Of a stretch of 64,000 nucleotides of DNA, positions 17,407 to 26,103 are shown in pieces (position 1 is the stretch's first letter; the number at the start of each line of letters is the position of its first letter). The notes beneath the pieces were generated by a model that made no database searches, was not told where the DNA came from, and saw nothing but the letters and a program-made list of their open reading frames with translations. Position numbers and translations under genes: made by a program. Origin of the DNA: Bacteroidia bacterium (GTDB lineage: Bacteria; Bacteroidota; Bacteroidia; J057); assembly GCA_022760475.1 (NCBI GenBank), contig JALEFZ010000095.1:186001-250000 (forward strand). The letters run 5' to 3'.

Positions 17407-18966
17407 TCAGTCAATGATCTTTAGTTTGACATCCGAACCATCATCTTTCCAACTGACTTTCACCCGTCTTTTTTCTTTCAAGTATTGGTGGTTCAATCCA
17501 AGCACCATCACACGCCCTTCTTTTATCCAATCAATAGCTGCGAGATAAAATTCATCAAACTCCAAGTCCCCTACCCTACAGTAGGAATTCTTGCCCTCAC
17601 CTTGCTCTATTTTCAGCAGTGTTTGTTGGCCAAATGGGCTGATCTTAAGGATATTTATCCTTTCTTCTACACAGGTTTCACAATTCTCCCAACCAAAGGG
17701 ATCTACGGGGAAAGAATTTTTTACGATCAGTCCCAAATCCCCATCGGGAAATACAAAAAAGCCTGTGCGAATATTTTGGGGGTCAGAGATCAAGTAAGGA
17801 GCTTTTTCACTGGTTATCAACTGATTGTTCACCAAAGTGTAGGCCTTCTCCTTGGATACCTGATTGACATAATCGTGCTGAACCCTTAAGGTCTCGACTG
17901 CATAACCGTTGTAAATGCTCCGGTCGTAATCCAACATTTGCTTATAAAACTTGACCTCAGTGAGGTTTTCGCTCGTTTGTTTCGGCAAAAAGACTAATGC
18001 ATCCACATCTACTGAGGCAGGGGTCCATTCAGATTCTGTATAGATGTAGGTGGGAAAAAAGTTGATTTTATAGAATATCTCTTTAGGAATGCCTGAAAAG
18101 TTTGTTTGAAGCGGTTTCTTCAGGTCAAGGCTATTAAAAGTACTTGGCCTTCCTGCTATTCTTTCTTCGGAGCTTGAAAGCCTTAAACTGGCACCTGCCT
18201 CTTCGTCTGAGCCATTCCAGACTTCAACCAGCATTCTGATCCGGTTCATTTCGGGAAGCTGTACGAAGCCCAGAGACGATGGAGGAAAGGAAATGTCCAG
18301 AGAATATCCTTTGTTCTTATCGATTTCGGCCACATACTTGATACTGTCATTCAATTGGGCAAGTTGAAGGCCTAGGGCATCCTCAAGAACGATCATGTTT
18401 TCTTCATTGATCCATTCTGCGGGACGGTTATCGGGAAAGAAGGCAAAGCCTACCATCCCAAATGGGACATTGGCCTCGGTCAAATCCAGAATAGGTGGTA
18501 CATTCAAACTGCTTTTGCTATTCTTGGGATAGTCAGAATCCTGAAAAATCTCATCAATTCTCGAATCCGGATTAACGGCTTCGTCCGTACTAAAAAATCG
18601 AAGGGTATTCTCAGTTGTTGAGGCGGGCGCCAGGTAAGCGATGTAGTCTGAATGAAGGTCGTATCCAAATCTTTGGGGATAGGCACTGTTTTCCAACGCA
18701 AGCCATACCCTTATCTGGTCAGACTTGCTGCTTAACTTATTCAGGTTAAGTTCCGGATCATCTACCCGAACGTGGACAGAAATATTTTTACCATCACAAT
18801 GAACATAACTTTCTGCACTAATGACTTGATGGATACCCCTTGTGATTCTTGTTTGCCTTAACTCTAGGACTTGATACTCTTGTCCAAGGCTGAAGGTAGG
18901 ATGAACTGCTAATACTATCAGCATAAGTAGCACCCATTGCTCACGTACGACTTCAAACTTTTTCAT
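17407..18966 (-). CDS. Secreted protein of unknown function, 519 residues
   Basis: The protein has an N-terminal hydrophobic segment (EQWVLLMLIVLAVHPTFSLGQ) consistent with a signal peptide. What follows is a beta-rich, mostly acidic protein with no lipobox and no T9SS sorting domain. Two cysteines in FGWENCETCVEERINIL form a CxxC pair at about residue 425, and another cysteine lies in the later SYCRVGDLEF. I recognise no family. It lies upstream of futalosine hydrolase on the same strand, 73 bp away, without an obvious functional link. Confidence 0.6.
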   Translation of the reverse strand: MKKFEVVREQWVLLMLIVLAVHPTFSLGQEYQVLELRQTRITRGIHQVISAESYVHCDGKNISVHVRVDDPELNLNKLSSKSDQIRVWLALENSAYPQRFGYDLHSDYIAYLAPASTTENTLRFFSTDEAVNPDSRIDEIFQDSDYPKNSKSSLNVPPILDLTEANVPFGMVGFAFFPDNRPAEWINEENMIVLEDALGLQLAQLNDSIKYVAEIDKNKGYSLDISFPPSSLGFVQLPEMNRIRMLVEVWNGSDEEAGASLRLSSSEERIAGRPSTFNSLDLKKPLQTNFSGIPKEIFYKINFFPTYIYTESEWTPASVDVDALVFLPKQTSENLTEVKFYKQMLDYDRSIYNGYAVETLRVQHDYVNQVSKEKAYTLVNNQLITSEKAPYLISDPQNIRTGFFVFPDGDLGLIVKNSFPVDPFGWENCETCVEERINILKISPFGQQTLLKIEQGEGKNSYCRVGDLEFDEFYLAAIDWIKEGRVMVLGLNHQYLKEKRRVKVSWKDDGSDVKLKIID

Positions 18967-19261
18967 GTCTTTCCAATTTTTGGATGGAAAACATATTCCC
19001 TAAAATGTTCTTATGGTATTGATAAAGGCAGATACCCAGTCTACCCTTTACTTCTAAAACGTGTTAATTGTAGGTTAGGCTAATAGCCTGTCGAGCAAGC
19101 TCTTTATTTATAGCTATTTATATACCAAAAATGTTCTTACTCAATGTATAGGGAGAATTTACCTATTTATCTCTGGGAAAGTAGGCAATTATTTCAGGTG
19201 TAGGAGAATAAAGAACGATAAAGCTACACGGAGATAAACTAACGGACTATTAAATTTAACT
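18967..19261. other. Intergenic region with no recognised gene
   Basis: This A+T-rich gap separates the minus-strand gene start at 18966 from the terminator of the next minus-strand gene. I see no RNA gene, repeat or open frame of note; promoter elements for the gene at 18966 are presumably here but none matches clearly. Confidence 0.5.
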
Positions 19262-19297
19262 AAAATGAAGAAAATCCTGTAAGAATTTACAGGATTT
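19262..19297 (-). terminator. Terminator of the RlpA-family gene
   Basis: On the minus strand AAATCCTGTAA, loop ATTC, TTACAGGATTT forms an 11-bp stem followed by TCTTCATTTTAG. It lies 26 bp after the stop codon. Confidence 0.65.
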
Positions 19298-19322
19298 CTT
19301 CTAATCTTTATCGTAACAGACT

Positions 19323-20348
19323 CTAGTTCAACGTACTGAGATTTACTGTCAAGCCTTTCATCCCTCTTCTGCTGAATCCTTTCTTTGCTTGATCGGCGGC
19401 AGCCTTGTTGGAATAGGGTCCTGCGAGAATCCTGAAAATGGGTTTACCATCTTTCATGCCACTCTGTACAAGGGTATTTTCTACGCCTTTGGAATTGATT
19501 TTACTCAAACCCTCTAATAGCCTGTAATAACTGTAGAATGCCCCTAATTGGACTGCAAAGCCGGAGGAATTATCCTTGATGGCAATCATCCTGAAGATAT
19601 TAGGTGTATACTTTTCGGCTTCTGACAAGGCTGGATCTGCAAATGCAGTATTGGCCGAAGCCAAACGTCTATTTGTCGTGCTACTACTCCTGTCTGTATT
19701 TGTTGTACCCAGATCCATTTCGGTAATCTCCCTGAATTCAGGTTGTACCCGTCTGGTAGATCCAGTGTTCACAGGGATTGTCCGAGTGGGAGTGGTAGTT
19801 GTTGTAACGGGAGTATGGGTAGAGCGGCTTCTGCTGTCATTGACCAGGGTTCCTGTATGGTCTCTCAATGGCAACTTGCTCAAATCCCTTCCTACATCTT
19901 TGGCGGAGTTATTGTCAGTCAGGTCAATGGACTCTGCCCTTCTGCTACTTGAACGTGTATTCTTTGCTGTAGTAGTCGTTCCTTCCACCACAACTTCAAT
20001 CTTCACCTTGGCGACTCCCTCGGTTATCAAGCCTATCTGCTCGGCAGCGACTCTTGACAGGTCTACGATCCGTCCATCTTTGTAGGGTCCACGATCATTG
20101 ATTCTTACGGTTACCGAACGCTTATTCTCAAGGTGGGTAACTTTAAGGATGGTTCCGAATTTGAGGGTTCTGTGGGCAGCTGTGAATTTGTATTTGTCGT
20201 ACAATTCTCCGCTTGCGGTAGGGCTCTTCAGGTGATACTTATCAGCATAATAGCTGGCTTCTCCGTACTGAACCTGCGCAGATACTTGAGTCATTCCCAG
20301 AATGAGAAAGCCTATCCCTGCGAAGATCAATCTTTTTAATGCTATCAT
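19323..20348 (-). CDS. rlpA: RlpA-family septal ring lytic transglycosylase-like protein with SPOR domain
   Basis: The 341-residue protein has a signal peptide (MIALKRLIFAGIGFLILGMTQVSA), then a double-psi beta-barrel RlpA domain (YGEASYYADKYHLKSPTASG, TAAHRTLKFGTILKVTHL, VRINDRGPYKDGRIVDLSR). The catalytic-type aspartate lies in NDRGP. A low-complexity Thr/Ser/Arg linker spans about residues 135-250, and the C-terminal SPOR domain begins at SGFAVQLGAFYSYYRL and binds denuded septal peptidoglycan. Known members cleave or sense naked glycan strands at the division site. The start chosen is the ATG at 20348, which begins the signal peptide. It is a single gene, terminator-bounded. Confidence 0.88.
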   Translation of the reverse strand: MIALKRLIFAGIGFLILGMTQVSAQVQYGEASYYADKYHLKSPTASGELYDKYKFTAAHRTLKFGTILKVTHLENKRSVTVRINDRGPYKDGRIVDLSRVAAEQIGLITEGVAKVKIEVVVEGTTTTAKNTRSSSRRAESIDLTDNNSAKDVGRDLSKLPLRDHTGTLVNDSRSRSTHTPVTTTTTPTRTIPVNTGSTRRVQPEFREITEMDLGTTNTDRSSSTTNRRLASANTAFADPALSEAEKYTPNIFRMIAIKDNSSGFAVQLGAFYSYYRLLEGLSKINSKGVENTLVQSGMKDGKPIFRILAGPYSNKAAADQAKKGFSRRGMKGLTVNLSTLN

Positions 20349-20613
20349 ATTGGTGTTAATGGTTTGTCCAAAAAAAATCCATGCTCTGGAATTACTGTTC
20401 CGGACGCGCATCAACAATCGGATAATACAAGGTAATAAATTTTCAGCTTATACTTAAAGTAAAGCTTTAACCTTTATTAATATTAGGGCTAATACCGTAC
20501 CAAACCCTAACATTTCAGGAAAAAATGTAAGCACTTGATTTATTGGACATTTTATTCTGTCCTAATATGAGAAGCTGTTTGGCCTACCCTTTGATAGTCC
20601 TTAACTTGTTCCC

Positions 20614-21072
20614 ATGAAAGTGACAATGTATACAGATGGTTCCTCTTTGGGAAATCCTGGTCCAGGAGGTTTCGGAGTTTTGATGACAGCAGGACCTCAT
20701 AGAAAGGAGATTTCTGCTGGCTACCGCAAAACCACCAACAATAGGATGGAGTTGTTAGCGGTAATCGTAGGACTGGAAGCATTGAAAAAGCCTAATACAG
20801 AGATTCTTATCTACACCGACTCTCAATACGTACAAAGAGCAGTATCTGAAAAATGGGTATTTGGCTGGGAGAAAAAAGGATTTAAAGGAAAAAAGAATGC
20901 CGATTTGTGGCAACGATTCCTTCGAATCTATCGCCATCACAAGGTTACCTTCCAATGGGTGAAAGGCCATGCCGGGATTGCTGGCAATGAGAGATGTGAT
21001 GAACTGGCAGTGTCCGCTGCAAAATCTGGAGACCTCAGGGTAGATGAGGGCTATGAACAAGTAAACCCTTGA
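20614..21072 (+). CDS. rnhA: Ribonuclease HI
   Basis: The 152-residue enzyme matches bacterial RNase HI in length and motifs. The four metal-binding carboxylates are present: D8 (MYTDGSS), E46 (NNRMELLAV), D69 (IYTDSQYV) and D129 (GNERCDELA), with the helper histidine H119 in VKGHAG. It degrades the RNA strand of RNA-DNA hybrids, for example at R-loops and Okazaki primers, in the cytoplasm. It converges with the quinone oxidoreductase gene, with 3 bp between stop codons. Confidence 0.96.
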   Translation: MKVTMYTDGSSLGNPGPGGFGVLMTAGPHRKEISAGYRKTTNNRMELLAVIVGLEALKKPNTEILIYTDSQYVQRAVSEKWVFGWEKKGFKGKKNADLWQRFLRIYRHHKVTFQWVKGHAGIAGNERCDELAVSAAKSGDLRVDEGYEQVNP

Positions 21073-21075
21073 TTC

Positions 21076-22056
21076 TTAGCTTACTTTCAAGACAATTTTA
21101 CCAGCGTTTTTATTCTCCTCCATTAACTTGTGTGCCTCTACAATTTCTGACCAATCCATTACCCTGTCTATCACAGGCTTAAGGTGCCCATTCTCAAATT
21201 CGCCCCATGCGAATTTGTAAAAACCCTGGGTCAATTCAACCTTGTAGTCATGGGTTCTGCTCCTCAAGGTAGATCCCACTATTTTCAACCTTTTTCTTAA
21301 AATAGAGGCAAGATCCGTATGATCAGGTTTCCCTCCTCCCAGCAATGAAAGCATTACCATCCTTCCATCCAGTGCCAGGGAATCCAGGTTACGCTGAAAG
21401 TAAGGTCCAGCCACAAAATCTATGATGATGTCTACTCCTCGCCGTTTGGTCTGTTGCATGACTTCCAAATGGAAATCCTGGGTTCGATAATCCACACAAA
21501 GCTCAGCACCAAGCGTCCGACATAAATCATGCTTAGGGCTTGAAGCAGTTACGAACACATGGGCATCCATGAGTTTGGCAAGCTGTATAGCAGCCGTCCC
21601 AACCCCACTCGCACCTGCGTGAATCAGAATGTGATCATTTTTCTTTATTTCGGCTAACCAAAAGAGTGCTTGATAAGCCGTCAAAAATACTTCCGGAATG
21701 GCAGCAGCTGACTCATAGCTCATGTCCTTGGGAATAGCCATGCACATATCCTGATGAATGTTCACAAGTTCTGCATGTCCGCCTCCTCCCAGCAAACCAC
21801 ATACCCTATCGCCAATTTTCCATTTATCTACACCTTCTCCCAAGCCTATCACTTCTCCCGCCATCTCAAGGCCCAACAAAGGGCTTGCCCCTGGAGGCAC
21901 AGGGTATTTCCCCCTTCTTTGCAACGTATCAGCACGGTTGATCGCGCTAGCATGTACCTTTACCAACAGCTCTCCCTTATCTGCAACAGCATCTTGCCAT
22001 TCCCCTAACTTTAAAACTTCTGGTCCTCCTGGCTGGTCAAAAATAATGGCTCTCAT
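21076..22056 (-). CDS. NAD(P)H quinone oxidoreductase, zinc-independent MDR superfamily
   Basis: The 326-residue protein is a medium-chain dehydrogenase/reductase of the PIG3/QOR type. The N-terminal GroES-like domain has AINRADTLQRRGKYPVPPG and LGLEMAGEVIGLG, and lacks the catalytic-zinc cysteine. The nucleotide-binding motif is HAGASGVGTAAIQLAK (AxxGxxG type), followed by the cofactor-specificity strand VFVTASSPKH. Family members reduce quinones or activated alkenes with NADPH; the physiological substrate is unknown. It is cytoplasmic and a single gene, convergent with rnhA. Confidence 0.85.
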   Translation of the reverse strand: MRAIIFDQPGGPEVLKLGEWQDAVADKGELLVKVHASAINRADTLQRRGKYPVPPGASPLLGLEMAGEVIGLGEGVDKWKIGDRVCGLLGGGGHAELVNIHQDMCMAIPKDMSYESAAAIPEVFLTAYQALFWLAEIKKNDHILIHAGASGVGTAAIQLAKLMDAHVFVTASSPKHDLCRTLGAELCVDYRTQDFHLEVMQQTKRRGVDIIIDFVAGPYFQRNLDSLALDGRMVMLSLLGGGKPDHTDLASILRKRLKIVGSTLRSRTHDYKVELTQGFYKFAWGEFENGHLKPVIDRVMDWSEIVEAHKLMEENKNAGKIVLKVS

Positions 22057-22130
22057 AGAGTAGTTTAATTTTTTGGATCTTTCGAAAAGAAAAATGGAGA
22101 AATCAATGATAAAAATCCATTGATAAGGGG

Positions 22131-22169
22131 AGAAAAAACAAAATTCCTGCCTCAGTGGAAGCAGGAATT
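22131..22169 (-). terminator. Terminator of the PorV/PorQ-like gene
   Basis: On the minus strand AATTCCTGC and GCAGGAATT pair over a 10-nt loop, followed by TTGTTTTTTC, 23 bp after the gene's stop. Confidence 0.75.
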
Positions 22170-22191
22170 AAATTAGGGGGAATAGTGGGGA

Positions 22192-23040
22192 TTAATTGTT
22201 CTTATTTCCAAAGGTATACGCCACCGAAAAATGGGGAGTATACTGTAGAAGCTCAGTGTAACTCATAGCAAAATCCAGTTTCAAACCGTTCCATTTCACT
22301 CCAGCTCCTCCACTTAGGTAAAGGGGTTCTGTCCCAAAACCTAGCCTGCCATACAGGATTTCGTTGATTTGGTACTCTACCCCCCCGCGAAATGAAATGA
22401 CCTGATCTACCTGCTTTACAGCATCAACAAGTACCAACACCTGCTTTGTTGGCTGATAACTTACCCCTAAGGAAATAATGGTAGGTAGAGTACTGGCTTC
22501 GCCAAAATTATTGGTCACCTGGGCTTGGTTGATGTTGCTCATACTCGCGCCCAGTCCGATTTGTGAGTTGAATTGATAATGGACTCCAAAATCTCCATAA
22601 ACTGAAGCTACAGATCCGTAATTATTGATGGCAAGATTGGCGAGGTTTAGCCTTGCACCTAAACTTATTTTATCCAGTAGGGTAATTCCATATGCCAGCC
22701 CAACTACACTTTCCCTATAAGCGGAAAATCCGCGGCTGGATACAAATAATGCAGCTGCTTGATCATCTGTAAAAGGGTAAGCAATGGCTGCACTTCCAAA
22801 AGTAAGCTCAGAAAGTAAAAAGCGTTGCTCTACGTAGGTACCAACTTCGATATTAGATATTCCGGCCAGGGTAGCCGGGTTGTGAAAGCTGCTCCAGATA
22901 TCTCCCTTTACAGCGGTATAAGCATTGCCAAGGGCAGCAGCTCTGCCTCCAATGGATGGGGGTCCGAATATTACTTGTGCTTGCAATTGAGAAGAGATTA
23001 CTAATCCCAAAAGGACAAACAAACGTAAAAATCTATGCAT
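22192..23040 (-). CDS. PorV/PorQ family outer-membrane protein
   Basis: The 282-residue protein has a signal peptide (MHRFLRLFVLLGLVISSQLQA) and then the PorV/UPF0164 hallmark: GPPSIGGRAAALGNAYTAVK followed by WSSFHNPATLAGI. The remainder alternates amphipathic strands (a 14-stranded FadL-like barrel) and ends in FSVAYTFG. PorV shuttles T9SS cargo from the translocon to the attachment complex, while PorQ-like paralogues have related roles. Which paralogue this is cannot be said without comparison. It fits with the T9SS-tagged proteins encoded in this window. Confidence 0.75.
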   Translation of the reverse strand: MHRFLRLFVLLGLVISSQLQAQVIFGPPSIGGRAAALGNAYTAVKGDIWSSFHNPATLAGISNIEVGTYVEQRFLLSELTFGSAAIAYPFTDDQAAALFVSSRGFSAYRESVVGLAYGITLLDKISLGARLNLANLAINNYGSVASVYGDFGVHYQFNSQIGLGASMSNINQAQVTNNFGEASTLPTIISLGVSYQPTKQVLVLVDAVKQVDQVISFRGGVEYQINEILYGRLGFGTEPLYLSGGAGVKWNGLKLDFAMSYTELLQYTPHFSVAYTFGNKNN

Positions 23041-23242
23041 AAGTTTACTTAAAAATCTATTTGATTAAATAGGTCAGAAAAGATTTTTTTCACAAAAATT
23101 ATTCAAAATGAGCCCTATTCTAAGTCTGCACCTTGAAAACGGACAATATGTAAAATTTATTGGGTGATTGGTTCGGAAAATGTGCCTCGCCCAACTTATT
23201 TCCCAAACGCATTGAAAATGCTTTTCTTTTATTGGAGACCGA

Positions 23243-24568
23243 ATGATTGAAAAACAGTATCAAGATACCCTAACTTACCTGTATGAAATGCTTCCCATGT
23301 TCCAGAAGGATGGGAACAAAGCGATGAAAAAAGGCCTTGAGAATATCCAGGAGCTTTGCTGGGCCATGGGCTCTCCCCAATGGAAATTCAGAAGTATACA
23401 CGTCGGAGGAACAAACGGAAAGGGTTCTGTAAGTTCTATGCTGAGCAGTATCCTGATGGAAGCGGGTTATAAGGTTGGCATCTACACATCTCCTCACCTT
23501 GTAAATTTTACCGAGCGGATTCGCATAAACGGCAAGGAAATCAGAAAGAGAGATGTAGTGGAATTTGTGGATTGCTACCGAAGGGCCATTGAAAAAATAC
23601 AGCCTTCTTTTTTTGAATTGACTGCCGCCATGGCCTTTGAATACTTTGCGGAAAAAGAAGTTGACATAGCCATCATAGAGGTGGGGCTGGGTGGAAGGCT
23701 CGACTCAACCAATATCATCAGGCCTGAGCTTTCTGTAATCACCAACATTTCTTATGACCACATGGACATCCTTGGCGATAGCCTTGAAGCCATTGCAGGT
23801 GAAAAAGCAGGGATCATCAAGCCTTACACACCTGTAGTCCTGGGAGAAAATCATCCTGAGACAAGATCTGTATTTGTAGAAACGGCAACTGAACTGGATG
23901 CCCCCTTTGTTTTCGCTGAGGATAGATTTAAGATCACCCCATTAGAAAAGCAGGGGCTTACTCAGCTTGTCCATTCTGAAGACCTGCTAGCGGAGGAGGA
24001 AGAAAAATTTGATCTTGGATTGATGGGCGATTACCAACTCCAGAACCTAAGAACGGTCTTGACAGCAGTGGAAATGCTTCGCGAAGACGTTTGGGAAATC
24101 ACTACCGAAGAGATTTCCAGGGGATTGAAATTGGTGGGTAAAAACAGTGGTTTCAGGGGACGGATGGAACAAATAAGCCAACATCCGCAAATATGGTGCG
24201 ATACCGGCCATAATGAAATGGGGGTAAAAATGGCCATTGGCCAAATCCTTGCCATGGAATATGACCGTCTTCATATCGTGTGGGGAATGGTGAAAGATAA
24301 AAACCACAACAAAATGTTAGGTCACCTTCCAAAGGATGCTAATTATTATTTTGTAAAACCAGATGTTCCCAGAGGTTTACCTGCACATACCCTCCAAATC
24401 ATAGCTGAGGGTTTAGGCATGGAAGGCGAGGTATTTGACTCGGTTTTGGAAGCTGTTCAGATTGCTATTGGTAAATCCGAGCTTTCCAAAGACCTGATTT
24501 TTGTTGGAGGAAGTACCTTCGTCGTAGCTGATCTTTTAAAGGATTGGATGGTCCAATTAAGAGATTAG
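23243..24568 (+). CDS. folC: Folylpolyglutamate synthase / dihydrofolate synthase
   Basis: The 441-residue Mur-ligase-family enzyme carries the P-loop GGTNGKGSVSSML, the family loop YTSPHLVNFTERIRING, IIEVGLGGRLDSTN, and the DHMDILGDSLEAIAGEKAGIIKP segment typical of FolC. It adds glutamate to dihydropteroate and to folates using ATP in the cytoplasm. The C-terminal domain has CDTGHNEMG. Length and motif order are normal. The next gene starts 75 bp downstream on the same strand and may be co-transcribed. Confidence 0.93.
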   Translation: MIEKQYQDTLTYLYEMLPMFQKDGNKAMKKGLENIQELCWAMGSPQWKFRSIHVGGTNGKGSVSSMLSSILMEAGYKVGIYTSPHLVNFTERIRINGKEIRKRDVVEFVDCYRRAIEKIQPSFFELTAAMAFEYFAEKEVDIAIIEVGLGGRLDSTNIIRPELSVITNISYDHMDILGDSLEAIAGEKAGIIKPYTPVVLGENHPETRSVFVETATELDAPFVFAEDRFKITPLEKQGLTQLVHSEDLLAEEEEKFDLGLMGDYQLQNLRTVLTAVEMLREDVWEITTEEISRGLKLVGKNSGFRGRMEQISQHPQIWCDTGHNEMGVKMAIGQILAMEYDRLHIVWGMVKDKNHNKMLGHLPKDANYYFVKPDVPRGLPAHTLQIIAEGLGMEGEVFDSVLEAVQIAIGKSELSKDLIFVGGSTFVVADLLKDWMVQLRD

Positions 24569-24643
24569 GGAATTACACTACGCAATTTGGTTTTGTTGGA
24601 AAATGGATAGTATTTTCAAAAAAAATTAACACACCAACTATCC

Positions 24644-25924
24644 ATGGAACTTGCTATTGCTTTAATCGGGTTTGCCCTCGCTTCCTACTCAGTAGTGGGA
24701 AATGATGTGATCCAAACCCTGGGTACCTTTTTGACTTCGAATGAAAAAAGGCCCTGGTGGGTCCTCTGGCTATTTGCTGGGGGAATCATGGCCACGATTC
24801 TGATTATTGGCTACCTAGGTGTTGGTGATTTTCTAGGCGGGAACGACGTAGCTTATGACAGACTGGACAAGATCATTGTAAGCCTGAAGGAAGATGGCTT
24901 CAAAATTAATGAAGATGGAAGCCTCCAAATTAAAGGTTCAACCGAAAGGGTTGAAGAAAAAATCCAGATGATCAGTGATTACCTTTCAAGCAAAGGGGTC
25001 CAGGTCAACGACACAGCAAAAATTGACGATGAAGGCAACATTTGGCTGGTTCCAAGATCCAATACAGATGATCAGGCGGTAAAGACTCACCTGGATGACC
25101 TCCAATATGAGATGGGGCGTGTCACCAAAAAGGGAAATATCAAATTGACTTTCTGGTATGTTCTCCCCCCCCTAATACTCTTGTTTATCACAAGATTTGG
25201 CATACCGATTTCTACAACTTTCTTGATTCTCTCCTTTTTCTCTCCCAAAAACCTTCCGGGCATGTTGATCAAGTCTCTAACAGGTTATGGAGTTGCATTT
25301 ATGTTTGCATTGATCATGTATATCCTTCTAAGTAAAGCACTTGAGAAGGTATTTATGCAAAAAGAAATGGGATCAGACGATAGTCTGTGGGCAAATCGAA
25401 ACTTTTGGGTAGCCTTGCAGTGGGTATCTACGGGTTTTCTTTGGTCTCAATGGTTGACTCAAGACCTTGCAAATATCTATGTCTACCTAGGGAATCCTGA
25501 AAGCATCAGTCCGGGTATGTTTGCTCTTACCCTGGTTATACTTCTCGGACTTTTGGCATTCATTTTTTACCAGAAAGGGGGTGCCATTCAGGGAATTGTA
25601 AAATCTAAAACCAATACAGCAGACATCAGATCAGCTACCTTTATAGACTTTTTCTATGGTATCTGTCTTTACCTATTCAAATACAATGCACTCGGACTCT
25701 GGGAAGGGAAATTGCCTATGAGTACCACTTGGGTATTCCTTGGATTGCTTGCAGGCCGCGAAATTGCAATGAGGTTCCGCCTGGGCCCTAAACCAGATAA
25801 AGGCTTGACTACCATGGTATTTGCAGACTTAGGTAAGGCCGCTTTGGGTCTTATTGTGAGTGTTGTCCTGGTTATTCTACTTTATACTGTAGAAGGAAGA
25901 GACTTGACTGTACTTTACCAATAA
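24644..25924 (+). CDS. Polytopic membrane protein, divergent PiT (phosphate permease)-like
   Basis: The 426-residue protein has hydrophobic helices at both ends and a soluble central domain (about 70-165). Near the N-terminus ASYSVVGNDVIQTLGTFLTS resembles the PiT signature GANDVANAFGTSVGS. After the soluble domain RFGIPISTTFLILSFFS recalls the second PiT repeat (PVSTTH). The order hydrophobic-signature / cytosolic loop / second signature matches PiT family topology, but the second motif lacks its histidine and the first is degenerate. I call it PiT-like with unknown substrate. It follows folC by 75 bp and ends at a strong terminator. Confidence 0.55.
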   Translation: MELAIALIGFALASYSVVGNDVIQTLGTFLTSNEKRPWWVLWLFAGGIMATILIIGYLGVGDFLGGNDVAYDRLDKIIVSLKEDGFKINEDGSLQIKGSTERVEEKIQMISDYLSSKGVQVNDTAKIDDEGNIWLVPRSNTDDQAVKTHLDDLQYEMGRVTKKGNIKLTFWYVLPPLILLFITRFGIPISTTFLILSFFSPKNLPGMLIKSLTGYGVAFMFALIMYILLSKALEKVFMQKEMGSDDSLWANRNFWVALQWVSTGFLWSQWLTQDLANIYVYLGNPESISPGMFALTLVILLGLLAFIFYQKGGAIQGIVKSKTNTADIRSATFIDFFYGICLYLFKYNALGLWEGKLPMSTTWVFLGLLAGREIAMRFRLGPKPDKGLTTMVFADLGKAALGLIVSVVLVILLYTVEGRDLTVLYQ

Positions 25925-25959
25925 AATTGACCAAGATTTTTTCTCACTTTGGGAAGGAC

Positions 25960-25992
25960 AAGGCCATTGCAAGAAAAGCAATGGCCTTTTTT
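25960..25992 (+). terminator. Rho-independent terminator
   Basis: AAGGCCATTGC and GCAATGGCCTT pair over a 7-nt loop, followed by a T-run (TTTT after the stem). It closes the folC / PiT-like unit. Confidence 0.9.
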
Positions 25993-26103
25993 CGATTGTG
26001 GAATTATTTTTCGTGAAAAGAACAAAAAGTGGGGTATGACCACATTTTAGTATGAGAGTTTTCTTATATTAAATAATCCAAAGACATACACAAACTACAA
26101 TTC

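Noticed and set aside
16626-17414. Longer futalosine hydrolase start at 17414
   Set aside because: The extra 27 residues overlap the end of the upstream gene and lack similarity; MKEILLVAA at 17333 is the family start.
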